Source: Micromonospora chersina (GTDB lineage Bacteria > Actinomycetota > Actinomycetes > Mycobacteriales > Micromonosporaceae). From it: 64,000 nt of DNA. Positions 33,069 through 42,361 of the stretch are shown piece after piece. The notes under the pieces were generated by a model. The model was given only the letters and a program-made list of their open reading frames with translations. It was not told the DNA's origin and did not search any database. The position numbers and the translations under genes are program-made. The stretch is taken from positions 2,480,001-2,544,000 of the forward strand of contig NZ_FMIB01000002.1 of assembly GCF_900091475.1 (NCBI RefSeq), given 5' to 3'. Each line of letters starts with the position of its first letter. Within the stretch, counting starts at the first letter, position 1.

Positions 33069-33737
33069 GTGTCCGACCTGTCCGCGGCCTTCGTCCGGCT
33101 GCACGCCCGGCTCACCCCTGTCGCCTTCGTCCCCGAGGTGCGGCTGCACCAGGCCGACGAGCCGATCGGCCTCTGGGAGCTGACCGAGGGCGAGTTCCGC
33201 AGCGCCCAACCACCGCCCTTCTGGGCGTTCGCCTGGGCGGGTGGCCAGGCCCTCGCCCGCTACGTCACCGACCACCCCGAGCTGGTCGCCGGCCGCCGGG
33301 TGCTCGACCTCGCCTCCGGCTCCGGCCTGGTCGCCATCGCCGCCGCTCGGGGCGGTGCGGCAAGCGTCCGGGCCGTCGAGGTGGACGAGCGGGCCGTGGC
33401 GGCCGTCGCGCTCAACGCCGAGGCCAACGGGGTACGCGTCGACGCCGAACTCGGCGACATCCTGGACGGCGACGCCGGAGGCGCCGAGGTGGTGCTGGCC
33501 GGTGACGTCTTCTACAGCGAGGCGATGGCCCGCCGGATGCTGCGCTTCCTCCTCCGGGCCGCCCGGTCCGGGGCCCGGGTGCTGGTCGGCGACCCCGGCC
33601 GGGCGTTCCTGCCCCGCGAGCGCTTCCACGAGCTGGCCGCGTACGAGGTGCCGGTGCCGGAGGCGCTGGAGAGCGTACGGGTGAAGCACACCACCGTCTG
33701 GGAGCTGGACCCGGCTCCGCCGGGAGCCGCCCGCTAG
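33069..33737 (+). CDS. Class I SAM-dependent methyltransferase, lysine-methyltransferase-like
   Basis: The 222-residue protein has the SAM motif VLDLASGSGLVAIAAA near residue 78, then VRAVEVDERAVAAVALNAEAN. VVLAGDVFYSEAMARRML replaces the usual (D/N)PPY and matches the ETFB/METTL20-like protein-lysine methyltransferase group. PFWAFAWAGGQALARYV before motif I is also typical of them. A protein substrate is therefore likely. GTG 33069 lies 6 nt after CAGAAT, so it is probably leaderless. Confidence 0.8.
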   Translation: MSDLSAAFVRLHARLTPVAFVPEVRLHQADEPIGLWELTEGEFRSAQPPPFWAFAWAGGQALARYVTDHPELVAGRRVLDLASGSGLVAIAAARGGAASVRAVEVDERAVAAVALNAEANGVRVDAELGDILDGDAGGAEVVLAGDVFYSEAMARRMLRFLLRAARSGARVLVGDPGRAFLPRERFHELAAYEVPVPEALESVRVKHTTVWELDPAPPGAAR

Positions 33738-33746
33738 CGTGACGCC

Positions 33747-34910
33747 GTGCTGTTCCGGGGCTGGGGGGAGTCCGTCGACGGTCCGTGGCCCGACGCGGCC
33801 GCCGTGGTCGACCACGTCGGCGTGCCGCACCTGGTGGTGACCCGGCACGCGCTGGTCCGGCGGCTGCTCACCGACCCGGAGACGTTCCGGCCGGACAACG
33901 CCCTCGACGCGGTGACCCCGATACCGGTGGCCGCGCTGCGGGTGCTCGCCGGGCACCGGTTCCGGCTGCCGCCGACGCTCGCGAACAACGCGTCGGCCAG
34001 CCACCCGGAGATCCGCGCGATCGTCGCCGAGGCGCTGCACCCGGACCGCGTGGCCGCCCAGCAGCCGTGGCTCACCGACCTGGTCCGGGAGCGGGTGACC
34101 CGGCTCGCCGCGGCCCTCGCCGCGGGCGAGCCCGTCGACCTGTACGCCGGGCTCGCCGCCGACCTGCCGCTGCTGGTGCTGGCCCGGTTGGTCGAGCTGC
34201 CGGACGCCCCGGTCGGCGCGGTCAAGGACTTCGCCCGGGCCGCCCTGGAGCTGTTCTGGGCGCCCCTGGACGGGACCCGGCAGCTCGCCCTCGCCGCCGA
34301 GGTGGGCCGGTTCCACACCGTGCTCCGCGCGTTCGCCGCCACCGGGGGCGGGCTGGCCGCCCGGCTGCGCGCCGCCGGGCACTCCCCCGACGTGGTGGTC
34401 GGCGCGCTGTTCTTCCTGCTGGTCGCCGGCCAGGAGACCACCTCGCAGTTCCTCACCCTGCTGCTGCACCGGCTGGCCGGCGAGCCGGCCGTGCGGGCCG
34501 GCCTGCGCGCCGGCGAGATCCGCGTCGCCGACGTGGTCGAGGAGGGGCTGCGGCTGGAGCCGCCGATCGTCACCTGGCGGCGGGTGGCCGCCGTCGACAC
34601 CACCCTCGGCGAGGTCGAGGTACCGGCCGGCACCAGCATCGTCGCCTGGCTGGCCCGGGCCGGCCGGGACCCGGCCGTGGTGGCCGCGCCCGGCGAGTTC
34701 CGGCCCGGCCAGCGCGGCTCCCGCCGGCACCTGGCCTTCGGGGCCGGCCCGCACCGGTGCGTCGGGGCGCACCTGGCCCGAATGGAGGCGGCCGTCGTGG
34801 TGGCCGAGGCCGCCACGCTGCTCGACGGGGTGACAGTGGTCCGCCCGCCGTGGTGCCCGGACAATCTCACCTTCCGGATGCCCGACGCGTTCGTGGTCCG
34901 CCGGACCTGA
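33747..34910 (+). CDS. Cytochrome P450
   Basis: The 387-residue soluble P450 has AGQETTS in the I-helix, EEGLR as the ExxR motif, and FGAGPHRCVGAHLARMEA with the haem-ligating Cys. Length and pattern are normal for bacterial P450s. The substrate is unknown. TAGCGT (33735-33740), which overlaps the stop codon of the methyltransferase, is exactly 6 nt before GTG 33747, so it probably has its own leaderless promoter. No ferredoxin gene is adjacent. Confidence 0.88.
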   Translation: MLFRGWGESVDGPWPDAAAVVDHVGVPHLVVTRHALVRRLLTDPETFRPDNALDAVTPIPVAALRVLAGHRFRLPPTLANNASASHPEIRAIVAEALHPDRVAAQQPWLTDLVRERVTRLAAALAAGEPVDLYAGLAADLPLLVLARLVELPDAPVGAVKDFARAALELFWAPLDGTRQLALAAEVGRFHTVLRAFAATGGGLAARLRAAGHSPDVVVGALFFLLVAGQETTSQFLTLLLHRLAGEPAVRAGLRAGEIRVADVVEEGLRLEPPIVTWRRVAAVDTTLGEVEVPAGTSIVAWLARAGRDPAVVAAPGEFRPGQRGSRRHLAFGAGPHRCVGAHLARMEAAVVVAEAATLLDGVTVVRPPWCPDNLTFRMPDAFVVRRT

Positions 34911-34921
34911 CGAAAGTCAGG
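34909..34921 (+). promoter_or_regulatory. GACGAAAGTCAGG motif upstream of the ABC exporter
   Basis: The core TGAC-GAAA-GTCA (34908-34919) is an inverted repeat. The same 13 bases occur at 39087-39099 upstream of the histidine kinase gene. It is 59 bp upstream of ATG 34980. Confidence 0.6.
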
Positions 34922-34979
34922 GCCGGCCGGTGCCCATCGGTGGCGGTGCGCCACCCCCTCCGCTCCCTACCGTCGGCGC

Positions 34980-35912
34980 ATGATCACACTTCGTGGGTTG
35001 ACGAAACGGTTCGGCGCGGCCACCGCGGTCGACGACCTGACCGTCGAGATCCGACCGGGGCAGGTGACCGGCTTCCTCGGCCCGAACGGCGCGGGCAAGT
35101 CCACCACCATGCGGATGGTGCTCGGGCTCGACCGGCCGACCGCCGGGCAGGCCCTGGTCAACGGCCGGCCGTACCTTGAGCTGCGGCACCCGCTGCACGA
35201 GGTCGGCGCGCTGCTCGACGCCACCGGCGTGCACCCGGCCCGCTCCGGCCGGGCGCACCTGGTGGCCATGGCCCGCAGCAACGGGATCCCGGGCCGGCGG
35301 GTGGACGAGGTGCTGGACCTGGTCGGGCTGGACGGGCGGGCCGCCGGCAAGCCGGGACGCGCGCTGTCGCTGGGCATGGGCCAGCGGCTCGGCATCGCCG
35401 GGGCGCTGCTCGGCGACCCGCCCGTGCTGCTGCTCGACGAGCCGGTCAACGGGCTCGACCCCGATGGGGTGCGGTGGATCCGCCGGTTCACCCGGGGCCT
35501 CGCCGACGAGGGCCGCACCGTGCTGATCTCCAGCCACCTCATGAGCGAGATGCAGCAGACCGCCGACCGGGTCGTGGTGCTCGGCCGGGGCCGGCTGGTC
35601 GCCGACGCGCCGCTCGCCGAGCTGATCGCCGCCCGCCCGGCCAGCTCGGTCCGGGTACGCGGGCCCGAGCCCGCCGGCCTCGCGGCGCTGGAGGCGCGGC
35701 TGGCCGCCGAGGGGGCGACTGTCGACGCCGACGGGGACGGGCTGACCGTCACGGGCGTCACGGCCGGCCGGGTCGGTGACCTCGCGTACGAGCTGGGGGT
35801 GCGGTTGCACGAGCTGACCCCGGTGGCGGCCTCCCTGGAGGAGGCGTTCCTGGAACTGACCGCCGGCAGCGTGGAGTACGCGGCCGGCCCGACCGGAGGC
35901 GAGACCCGATGA
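34980..35912 (+). CDS. ABC exporter ATP-binding protein (BcrA/DrrA-like)
   Basis: The 310-residue protein has Walker A GPNGAGKST (near 36), the BcrA-type signature LSLGMGQRLGIA in place of LSGGQ, Walker B VLLLDEPVNGLDP and the switch His in ISSHLMSE. The C-terminal 90 residues are the extension usual in antibiotic-exporter ATPases. It energises the permease encoded downstream (4-bp overlap). TACCGT (34968-34973) is 6 nt before ATG 34980; there is no good -35, consistent with an activator at the GACGAAAGTC motif. Confidence 0.88.
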   Translation: MITLRGLTKRFGAATAVDDLTVEIRPGQVTGFLGPNGAGKSTTMRMVLGLDRPTAGQALVNGRPYLELRHPLHEVGALLDATGVHPARSGRAHLVAMARSNGIPGRRVDEVLDLVGLDGRAAGKPGRALSLGMGQRLGIAGALLGDPPVLLLDEPVNGLDPDGVRWIRRFTRGLADEGRTVLISSHLMSEMQQTADRVVVLGRGRLVADAPLAELIAARPASSVRVRGPEPAGLAALEARLAAEGATVDADGDGLTVTGVTAGRVGDLAYELGVRLHELTPVAASLEEAFLELTAGSVEYAAGPTGGETR

Positions 35913-36730
35913 CCGCGCTGCCCACCCGCACCCCGACCCGGCCGGCGTCCCGGCCCGCCCCCGCCCGCGGCCCGTTCACCGGCGCCGTGGCCGCCGAGTG
36001 GACCAAGCTCTGGTCGGTCCGGTCCACCTGGTCAACGCTGCTGGCCGCCACGCTGACCATGGCCGCCACCGCCGGCCAGCTCGCCATCTACGCGGTCAAC
36101 GCCAACACCGACGACGACCCGGGCGTGAACCCCGGCATCGTCGACGTCGGCGAGGTGGTCACCGGCGCGCTGGACCTGACCCAGTACGTGGTGCTCGCCC
36201 TCGGCCTCTTCGCGATCACCAGCGAGTTCGCCACCGGCACGATCCGCACCACGCTGCGCTGCACCCCGTCGCGGGGGCGGGTGCTGGCGGCCAAGGCCGT
36301 CGTGGTCGGCGTGGTGACGTTCCTGGCCGGGCTGCTCCTCGGCGCGGTCGGCGCGGCGGTCGCCCGGCCGGTGCTCGGCGAGTGGGGCCGCGTCCCGCTG
36401 GGCGGCACCGTGGGCGACGTCGTCGCCTCGGCCGCGTACCTCGCGCTCGCGGGCGTGCTGGCGCTGGGGCTGGCGGCGGCGCTGCGCGGCGCGGTGCTCA
36501 CCCTGACCGTCCTGTTGGCGCTGCTCATGATCGTCCCGCTGTCCCTCCAGGAGCCGGGGATCACCGTGCTCACCCGGATCGCCGACGCGTTCCCCGGGGT
36601 GGCCGGCACCCACTTCCTCGCCGGGGACACCGAGCCCTACCCGGCGGCGGTCGGGCTGCTGGTGCTCGCCGGGTGGGCCGGGGCCGCGCTGGCGCTGGGC
36701 CGTTGGGCGCTGCGCCGCCGGGACGCGTGA
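35909..36730 (+). CDS. ABC exporter permease
   Basis: The 273-residue membrane protein has a cytoplasmic Pro/Arg-rich start, AAEWTKLWSVRSTWSTLLAA typical of ABC-2-type permeases, and about six helices. ITSEFATGTIRTTLRCTPSR is a conserved cytoplasmic loop of the bacitracin/lantibiotic-exporter class. It partners with the ATPase at 34980. The substrate is unknown; antimicrobial peptides or envelope stress are plausible because a two-component system adjoins. Confidence 0.85.
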   Translation: MTALPTRTPTRPASRPAPARGPFTGAVAAEWTKLWSVRSTWSTLLAATLTMAATAGQLAIYAVNANTDDDPGVNPGIVDVGEVVTGALDLTQYVVLALGLFAITSEFATGTIRTTLRCTPSRGRVLAAKAVVVGVVTFLAGLLLGAVGAAVARPVLGEWGRVPLGGTVGDVVASAAYLALAGVLALGLAAALRGAVLTLTVLLALLMIVPLSLQEPGITVLTRIADAFPGVAGTHFLAGDTEPYPAAVGLLVLAGWAGAALALGRWALRRRDA

Positions 36731-36745
36731 GCGGGGCGGGGCTGG

Positions 36746-37423
36746 TCAGCCGGTCGGCGGGACCAGCCCCGCCTCGTACGCGAGGATCGCCGCCTGCACC
36801 CGGTTGCGCACGTCCAGCCGGGTGAAGATGCTGGTCAGGTAGCTCTTCACGGTGCCCTCGACGAGGTGCAGCCGGCGGGCGATCTCGGCGTTGGACAGGC
36901 CCGCCCCGACCAGGGCGAGCACCTCCCGCTCCCGGTCGGTCAACCCGGCCAGCCGGTCCCGCGCGTACGGGCCGCGGGCCAGCCGGCCGCCGCTGAGCTC
37001 GATGACCCGGCGCGCCACCCGCGGCGACAGGTACGCCCCGCCGTCGGCCACCGCGCGGAGGCCCGCCAGCAGCTCCCGGGGATCGCCGGACTTCAGCAGG
37101 AACCCGCTCGCCCCGTGACCGAGTGCCCGGGAGATCAGGTCGTCGTCGCCGAACGTGGTGAGCATGACGCTGGCGGTCTCCGGCACCAGCCGCCGGATCT
37201 CCGCCGCCGCGGCCAGCCCGTCCTGCCGGGGCATCCGGATGTCCAGCAGCGCCACCCGGGGCCGGTGCGCCCGCACCAGCTCCACGGCCGCGTGGCCGTC
37301 GCCCGCCTCGCCCACCACCTCGATGCCCGGGTCGGCGGCCAGGATGGCCCGCACCCCGGCGCGGACCATCGCCTCGTCGTCGGCGAGCACCACCCGCAGG
37401 GGGCGCCCGTGGTCGTCGCTCAC
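36746..37423 (-). CDS. NarL-family response regulator
   Basis: The 225-residue protein has a receiver domain with DD at 15-16, phospho-Asp61 (VALLDIRMPRQDG), TTFGDDD and LLKSGDP. The LuxR-type HTH is LTDREREVLALVGAGLSNAEIA with GTVKSYLTSIFTRLDVRNRVQ. GTG 37423 overlaps the kinase stop by 4 bp. It probably binds the GACGAAAGTCAGG motif at its own operon and at the convergent ABC exporter. Confidence 0.88.
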   Translation of the reverse strand: MSDDHGRPLRVVLADDEAMVRAGVRAILAADPGIEVVGEAGDGHAAVELVRAHRPRVALLDIRMPRQDGLAAAAEIRRLVPETASVMLTTFGDDDLISRALGHGASGFLLKSGDPRELLAGLRAVADGGAYLSPRVARRVIELSGGRLARGPYARDRLAGLTDREREVLALVGAGLSNAEIARRLHLVEGTVKSYLTSIFTRLDVRNRVQAAILAYEAGLVPPTG

Positions 37424-39048
37424 TGCGCGATCTTCTCCTTGCTGACCAGCCGGCCGTCGGCGAAGCAGAGCCGCCAGGTCGGCTCGGCGAACGGGAAGTT
37501 CCCGTCGGTGTAGAACTCGCAGCCCGCCGGGGCGCCCCCGGCCGGCGGGTCGGCCTGCCGGCGGGGCAGCCCGAGGGCGTCCCGCTCCTCGCCGAGGCGC
37601 AGCCGCTCGTAGCCGGACCGGTCGAGGACCGCGCCCGCCGTGGCGAGCGGGTAGTAGACGAGCGCCAGCACCAGGGCGAGACCGGCCGGGGCGCCGAACG
37701 CCACCAGCAGGCTCCGCCGGGCCCGCCGCCGCGCCTCCCGCAGCCGCCGTGCCGCGTCACCGGGGCGGTCGGCCGGGCCCGTCCCGTCGCCGTCCCGGAG
37801 GCCGTCGTCCGGCTCACCGGCCGCGCTGGTGAGGCCGCCGGCTCGGCCGGTGCCAGGGCCGGCCACGGTTGGCAGGGCGGGGCCGTCGGGTCGGTCGGCC
37901 TCGTCAGCGGCCGCGGCGGGCGCCGTCAGCGGCAGGTGTGCCGCCACCGCGAAGCCTCCACCCCGGGGGCCCGCGTCCAGCGTGCCCCCGGCCAGGCGGA
38001 CCCGCTCGCGCAGGGCGAGCAGCCCCGAGCCGTGCGACGCCGGCCCGGGCAGCGGTCCGTTCGGCGCCGGCCCGTTGACGACCGACACCGCCACCTCCCC
38101 GCCCGCCCGATCCACGGTGACCGTGACCGGGGCGCCGGGGGCGTAGCGGGCCGCGTTGGTCAGCGCCTCGCGGACCACCCGGTGCACGGCGTGCGCGACA
38201 AGCGGGGGCAGGTCGCCGGCAGCGGGGTCGGACCGCAGCTCCACCGACAGCCCGGCGTCGCGGGCGCCGTCGACCAGTTCCGCCACGCTCTCGCCGGCCG
38301 GCCGCAGCGACCCGGACCGTTCCTCGCGGAGCACGCCGATGATGTCGTGCAGCCGCTCGGTGGCCGTGGCCACGCTGGCCCGCAGTTCGCCGGCCGCCGC
38401 CCGGTGCGCGGGTGGCAGGTCGGTCGCCAGTTCCAGCGCGGCGGCGCGCAGCGCGATGAGGCTCAGGTCGTGCCCGAGCGAGTCGTGCATGTCCTGGGCG
38501 ATGCGGGCGCGTTCGCGCAGCCGTACCCGCTCCACCGCGGCCCGCCGCTCCCGCTCCTCGGCCTCGGCGTGCCGCGCCCCGGCCTCGGCGAGCGCCCGCT
38601 GTTGCCGGCGCAGCCGGCCGAGCAGCCAGGGGAACACCCCGGCGAACAGCAGGACCGAGGCGAGCAGGAACCAGGTGGCCGGGTTGGTGCCGAGCAGCCC
38701 GAGGTTGACCGCGGTGCCGGCGACCGCGACGGCCGCGAAGCCGGCGGCCACCCGGCCGGCGCCGGCGCTGCGCCGCCCGGCCAGGTAGCTGAACACCGGG
38801 ATGGCGAAGACGAAGTTGCCGTCGACAAGCGAGCCGAGCACCACCGCGAGCAGCGCCGCGAGGGGCCACCGGCGGCCGAACGCCACCGCGAGGCCGAGCA
38901 GCGCCAGCGAGCCGACCAGCAGCGGCACGGCGTGGCGCGGCCAGGGCGGGGTGAGCCCGGCGTACGCCACCGGGGCCGCGACCACGGCCCAGAGCAGCAG
39001 GTCACCGGCCCGGCGCCGGACGGCCGGCGGGGTTGGCTGCGCTTCCAC
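37420..39048 (-). CDS. Histidine kinase with an extra C-terminal membrane helix and extracytoplasmic domain
   Basis: The N-terminal four or five helices (about 15-145) are followed by HisKA_3 with the phospho-His in IAQDMHDSLGHDLSL (about residue 190) and an HATPase domain (REALTNAARYA, HGSGLLALRERVRLAGG). After a Gly/Asp/Pro-rich linker comes another helix (LLVAFGAPAGLALVLALVYY) and about 65 residues with two cysteines (AGCEFYTDG, WRLCFADG). This tail is predicted outside the membrane, which is unusual for this class. GTG 39048 is favoured because TAGCCT lies 7 nt before it; GTG 39066 is six codons earlier. Confidence 0.85.
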   Translation of the reverse strand: MEAQPTPPAVRRRAGDLLLWAVVAAPVAYAGLTPPWPRHAVPLLVGSLALLGLAVAFGRRWPLAALLAVVLGSLVDGNFVFAIPVFSYLAGRRSAGAGRVAAGFAAVAVAGTAVNLGLLGTNPATWFLLASVLLFAGVFPWLLGRLRRQQRALAEAGARHAEAEERERRAAVERVRLRERARIAQDMHDSLGHDLSLIALRAAALELATDLPPAHRAAAGELRASVATATERLHDIIGVLREERSGSLRPAGESVAELVDGARDAGLSVELRSDPAAGDLPPLVAHAVHRVVREALTNAARYAPGAPVTVTVDRAGGEVAVSVVNGPAPNGPLPGPASHGSGLLALRERVRLAGGTLDAGPRGGGFAVAAHLPLTAPAAAADEADRPDGPALPTVAGPGTGRAGGLTSAAGEPDDGLRDGDGTGPADRPGDAARRLREARRRARRSLLVAFGAPAGLALVLALVYYPLATAGAVLDRSGYERLRLGEERDALGLPRRQADPPAGGAPAGCEFYTDGNFPFAEPTWRLCFADGRLVSKEKIAQ

Positions 39049-39086
39049 GGCGGCCAGGCTACCCACGGCCGGAAGGGCCGGACACC

Positions 39087-39099
39087 GACGAAAGTCAGG
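39087..39099 (-). promoter_or_regulatory. GACGAAAGTCAGG motif upstream of the histidine kinase
   Basis: Identical to 34909-34921. It is centred about 45 bp upstream of the inferred leaderless kinase start, where a response-regulator activator could sit. Confidence 0.6.
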
Positions 39100-39102
39100 T
39101 GC

Positions 39103-39831
39103 TCAGCTGATCTCCTCGGCCCAGGCGCGCCAGTCGTCGAGGACGCCGTAGAGCGCCGGGGTGAGCCAGCCCGGTGCGGACCGGCGGAACACCCCCGGGT
39201 CCATCCCGCCGGCGCCCATCGGCACCGCCCCCAGCAGGTTCGGCACCAGGTCGGACAGGTTGAGCCAGTGCACCAGCTCCGGCTCGGCCGGCCAGGCGCC
39301 GATCACCACGCCGGCCGGGATGGCCCGTCGTTCCAGGGCCTCCAGGGTCAGCGCCGTGTGGTTGAGCGTGCCCAGCCCGGCGCGGGCCACCACCACGGCC
39401 GGCGCGCCCAGCGACACCGCGAGGTCGGCCACCGTCCAGGGCTCGCCCGACGGGCGCAGACCCATGGGTACGAGCAGCCCGCCGGCCCCCTCGACGAGCA
39501 CCAGGTCGTGCTTGTCGGCCTCCTCGCGGACGGCGTCGACAGCGGTGTAGAGCTCCAGCGGCTCCAGCTCGGCGACCCGGGCCGCGGCGAGCGGGGCGAG
39601 CGGGTCCGGGTAGCTGGCCAGGGTCCGGCCGGTGAGCGGGGCGGCCAGCCGGTTCACCGAGTCGACGTCGCCGGGGTCGCCGGTGGCCGTACCCGTCTGG
39701 CCGGGTTTGACCACCGCGACCCGCAGCCCGGCGGCCTGCGCGGCGGCGGCGATCGCCGCGGTCACCACGGTCTTGCCCACCTCGGTGTCCGTGCCGGTCA
39801 CCAGCACCGGCCCGGTCCAGCCGTTCGTCAT
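39103..39831 (-). CDS. bioD: Dethiobiotin synthetase
   Basis: The 242-residue enzyme has the P-loop [13 protein letters not shown] (residues 10-22), [21 protein letters not shown] and GLGTLNHT, all BioD signatures. It closes the ureido ring of biotin using DAPA, CO2 and ATP in the cytoplasm. Its ATG overlaps the bioF stop by 4 bp. bioA is not in the window, so DAPA synthase is encoded elsewhere. Confidence 0.93.
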   Translation of the reverse strand: MTNGWTGPVLVTGTDTEVGKTVVTAAIAAAAQAAGLRVAVVKPGQTGTATGDPGDVDSVNRLAAPLTGRTLASYPDPLAPLAAARVAELEPLELYTAVDAVREEADKHDLVLVEGAGGLLVPMGLRPSGEPWTVADLAVSLGAPAVVVARAGLGTLNHTALTLEALERRAIPAGVVIGAWPAEPELVHWLNLSDLVPNLLGAVPMGAGGMDPGVFRRSAPGWLTPALYGVLDDWRAWAEEIS

Positions 39832-40970
39832 GGTGCACACTCCACGATCACGTCCAGGGCCCGTTCGAAGTCGGCCCGGTCGACCCCGGCGCTGATGGTC
39901 AGCCGCAGCCGGGACCGGCTGTCCGGGGTGGACGGCGGCCGGAAGCAGCCCACCGCCACGCCCCGGTCCCGGCAGTCGGCCGCCCAGGCGGTCGCCGCCT
40001 CCGGACCGGGCGCGGTCACCGAGACCACCGCACCGTCCGGGGCGGAGACCTCCAGCCCGGCCGCACCCAGCCGGCGCACGGCGAGGGCGGCCCGCTCGGC
40101 CAGCTCGGCGCGCAGGCCGTCGCCGGCCCGGGCCAACCGCACGGCGGCGCGTACCCCGGCCACCACGGCCGGCGGCGGCGCGGTGTCGAAGATGAAGGTG
40201 CGGCCGGTCTCCACGAGGTGCCGGACGAACTCCGCCGGCCCGGCCACCACACCGCCCGCCCCGCCGAGCGCCTTGGACAGGGTCGCTGTCACCACCACGT
40301 CGGGCTCGCCGGCCAGCCCGGCCGCGGCCACCCCACCGGCTCCGGCCGGCCCGGTGACGCCGAGCGCGTGCGCGTCGTCGACAAGCAGCAGCGCGCCGTG
40401 CCGGCGGGCCACGGCGTGCAGCGCCGCGAGGGGGGCGAGGTCGCCGTCGACGGAGAAGACCGACTCGGTCACCACCACCGCGGGGCGGCCCGGGGCGGCG
40501 GCCAGCGCGGCCGCCACCGCGTCGACGTCGGCGTGCGGAGTGACGATCGTCTCGGCACCGGAGATCCGGCAGCCGTCGATCAGCGAGGCGTGGTTGTGGG
40601 CGTCGGAGACCAGCAGCGTACGGGGCTGCACCAGGCCCCGGACGGCGGCGAGGTTGGCCAGGTAGCCGGAGGAGAAGACAAGCGCCCGGTCGACGCCGAG
40701 CCACTCGGCCAGGTCGTCCTCGAGGGCGTGGTGCGGGTCGGTGGAGCCGCGCACCAGGCGCGAGCCGGTGGCGCCCAGCCCGTACGCCGACAGCGCCTGA
40801 CCGGCCGCGGCGGTGACCTCCGGATGGGTGGCCAGGCCGAGGTAGTCGTTGCCGGCCAGGTCGACCACGGCGTCGCCGGCGGCGCGGGGGCGCAGCGTGC
40901 GGGTGAGCCCCGCCTTCGCGCGCAGCTCGGCGCGGCGGTCCAGGGCCGCCAGCCAGTCCGCCACCGTCAC
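39828..40970 (-). CDS. bioF: 8-amino-7-oxononanoate synthase
   Basis: The 380-residue PLP enzyme has the alpha-oxoamine synthase pattern: [78 protein letters not shown] and [11 protein letters not shown] with the PLP Lys. It condenses pimeloyl-ACP/CoA with alanine, the first committed biotin step. It is translationally coupled to bioD and divergent from bioB. GTG 40970 follows AAAGGGA. Confidence 0.93.
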   Translation of the reverse strand: MTVADWLAALDRRAELRAKAGLTRTLRPRAAGDAVVDLAGNDYLGLATHPEVTAAAGQALSAYGLGATGSRLVRGSTDPHHALEDDLAEWLGVDRALVFSSGYLANLAAVRGLVQPRTLLVSDAHNHASLIDGCRISGAETIVTPHADVDAVAAALAAAPGRPAVVVTESVFSVDGDLAPLAALHAVARRHGALLLVDDAHALGVTGPAGAGGVAAAGLAGEPDVVVTATLSKALGGAGGVVAGPAEFVRHLVETGRTFIFDTAPPPAVVAGVRAAVRLARAGDGLRAELAERAALAVRRLGAAGLEVSAPDGAVVSVTAPGPEAATAWAADCRDRGVAVGCFRPPSTPDSRSRLRLTISAGVDRADFERALDVIVECAP

Positions 40971-41132
40971 GTCCCTTTCCCCGACCCGTCGCCCCGCCGG
41001 GCGCTTCCGCGGGGCGAAGTTACCACCCGGCCGGACGGCCCCGGCGTGGCGCGGTCCGGCTCGCCGGGCCTGCTGGTGAGCGCCGGACGCGGCCGTTTCC
41101 CGGCCCCGGAGGGGCCTTGTAGGGTACGAGCC

Positions 41133-42128
41133 ATGCCAGAGATCCTCGACCAGGCCCGGACCCAGGTGCTGGAGAACGGCGTCGGCCTCGACGAGGCCGG
41201 CGTCCTCGCCGTGCTGAACCTGCCCGACGAGCACCTGCCCGCCGCCCTCCAGCTCGCCCACGAGGTGCGGATGCGCTGGTGCGGCCCGGAGGTCGAGGTC
41301 GAGGGCATCGTCTCGCTGAAGACCGGCGGCTGCCCGGAGGACTGCCACTTCTGCTCGCAGTCCGGCCTGTTCACCTCGCCGGTCCGCTCGGTCTGGCTGG
41401 ACATCCCGGCGCTTGTCGAGGCGGCCAAGCAGACCGCGGCGACCGGGGCCACCGAGTTCTGCATCGTGGCCGCCGTGCGCGGCCCCGACGCGCGGCTCAT
41501 GAAGCAGATGCGCGAGGGTGTGGCCGCCATCAGGGCGGAGGTGGACATCCAGGTCGCCGCCTCGCTGGGCATGCTCACGCAGGAGCAGGTCGACGAGCTG
41601 GTCGAGATGGGCGTGCACCGCTACAACCACAACCTGGAGACCTGCCGCTCCTACTTCCCGAACGTGGTCACCACGCACTCCTGGGAGGAGCGCTGGGAGA
41701 CCCTGAGGATGGTCCGCGAGTCCGGCATGGAGGTCTGCTGCGGCGGCATCCTCGGCCTGGGCGAGACGGTGGAGCAGCGCGCCGAGTTCGCCGCGCAGCT
41801 CGCCGAGCTGGACCCGCACGAGGTGCCGCTGAACTTCCTCAACCCCCGCCCGGGCACCCCGCTCGCGGACCGCCAGGTGGTGGAGGGCAAGGACGCGCTG
41901 CGCGCCATCGCCGCGTTCCGGCTGGCCATGCCGCGCACCATCCTCCGGTACGCGGGCGGCCGCGAGCTCACCCTCGGTGACCTGGGCACCCGGGACGGCC
42001 TGCTCGGCGGCATCAACGCGGTCATCGTGGGCAACTACCTGACCACGCTGGGCCGGCCCGCGACCGACGACCTGAAGCTGCTGGACGACCTGAAGATGCC
42101 GGTGAAGGCGCTCTCCGCCACCCTGTGA
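41133..42128 (+). CDS. bioB: Biotin synthase (radical SAM)
   Basis: The 331-residue enzyme has the radical SAM cluster motif [12 protein letters not shown] near residue 68, IVSLKTGG before it, [25 protein letters not shown] and [12 protein letters not shown] with the cysteines for the second cluster. It inserts sulphur into dethiobiotin. TAGGGT (41120-41125) lies 7 nt before ATG 41133, giving a leaderless message. The next gene, 7 bp downstream, is its probable auxiliary protein. Confidence 0.94.
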   Translation: MPEILDQARTQVLENGVGLDEAGVLAVLNLPDEHLPAALQLAHEVRMRWCGPEVEVEGIVSLKTGGCPEDCHFCSQSGLFTSPVRSVWLDIPALVEAAKQTAATGATEFCIVAAVRGPDARLMKQMREGVAAIRAEVDIQVAASLGMLTQEQVDELVEMGVHRYNHNLETCRSYFPNVVTTHSWEERWETLRMVRESGMEVCCGGILGLGETVEQRAEFAAQLAELDPHEVPLNFLNPRPGTPLADRQVVEGKDALRAIAAFRLAMPRTILRYAGGRELTLGDLGTRDGLLGGINAVIVGNYLTTLGRPATDDLKLLDDLKMPVKALSATL

Positions 42129-42135
42129 GGACGAC

Positions 42136-42360
42136 GTGACCGAGCTTGTCGAGCCCCCGGCGCCGGCCGGCGCCGTGGCGCCCCGCTGGTGCGACCGCTG
42201 TGGTGAGTCGGTCGCGGCAGGCCCGCACCTGGCGTGCGCGGAGGCCCGGGCGCTGGAGCCGCCGCGCTGGTGCGGGCACTGCCGGCGGCGGATGAAGGTG
42301 CAGGTCGTGCCGACCGGCTGGTCGGCGGTCTGCGTCGAGCACGGCGAGATCCGGGGCTGA
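42136..42360 (+). CDS. bsaP: Biotin synthase auxiliary protein BsaP
   Basis: The 74-residue protein has four cysteines in two CxxC pairs (RWCDRCGES, RWCGHCRRR) plus Cys35 and a late Cys (SAVCVEHG), a pattern for Fe-S or Zn binding. It directly follows bioB, as in mycobacteria, where the small bioB-linked protein is needed for biotin synthase activity and probably guards its iron-sulphur cluster. The assignment rests on position, size and cysteine pattern. GTG 42136 is the start. Confidence 0.8.
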   Translation: MTELVEPPAPAGAVAPRWCDRCGESVAAGPHLACAEARALEPPRWCGHCRRRMKVQVVPTGWSAVCVEHGEIRG

Positions 42361-42361
42361 C

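Noticed and set aside
40971..41132. BioQ-type operator in the bioF-bioB gap
   Set aside because: No GAAC-N-GTTC inverted repeat is present; only leaderless promoter elements are visible.
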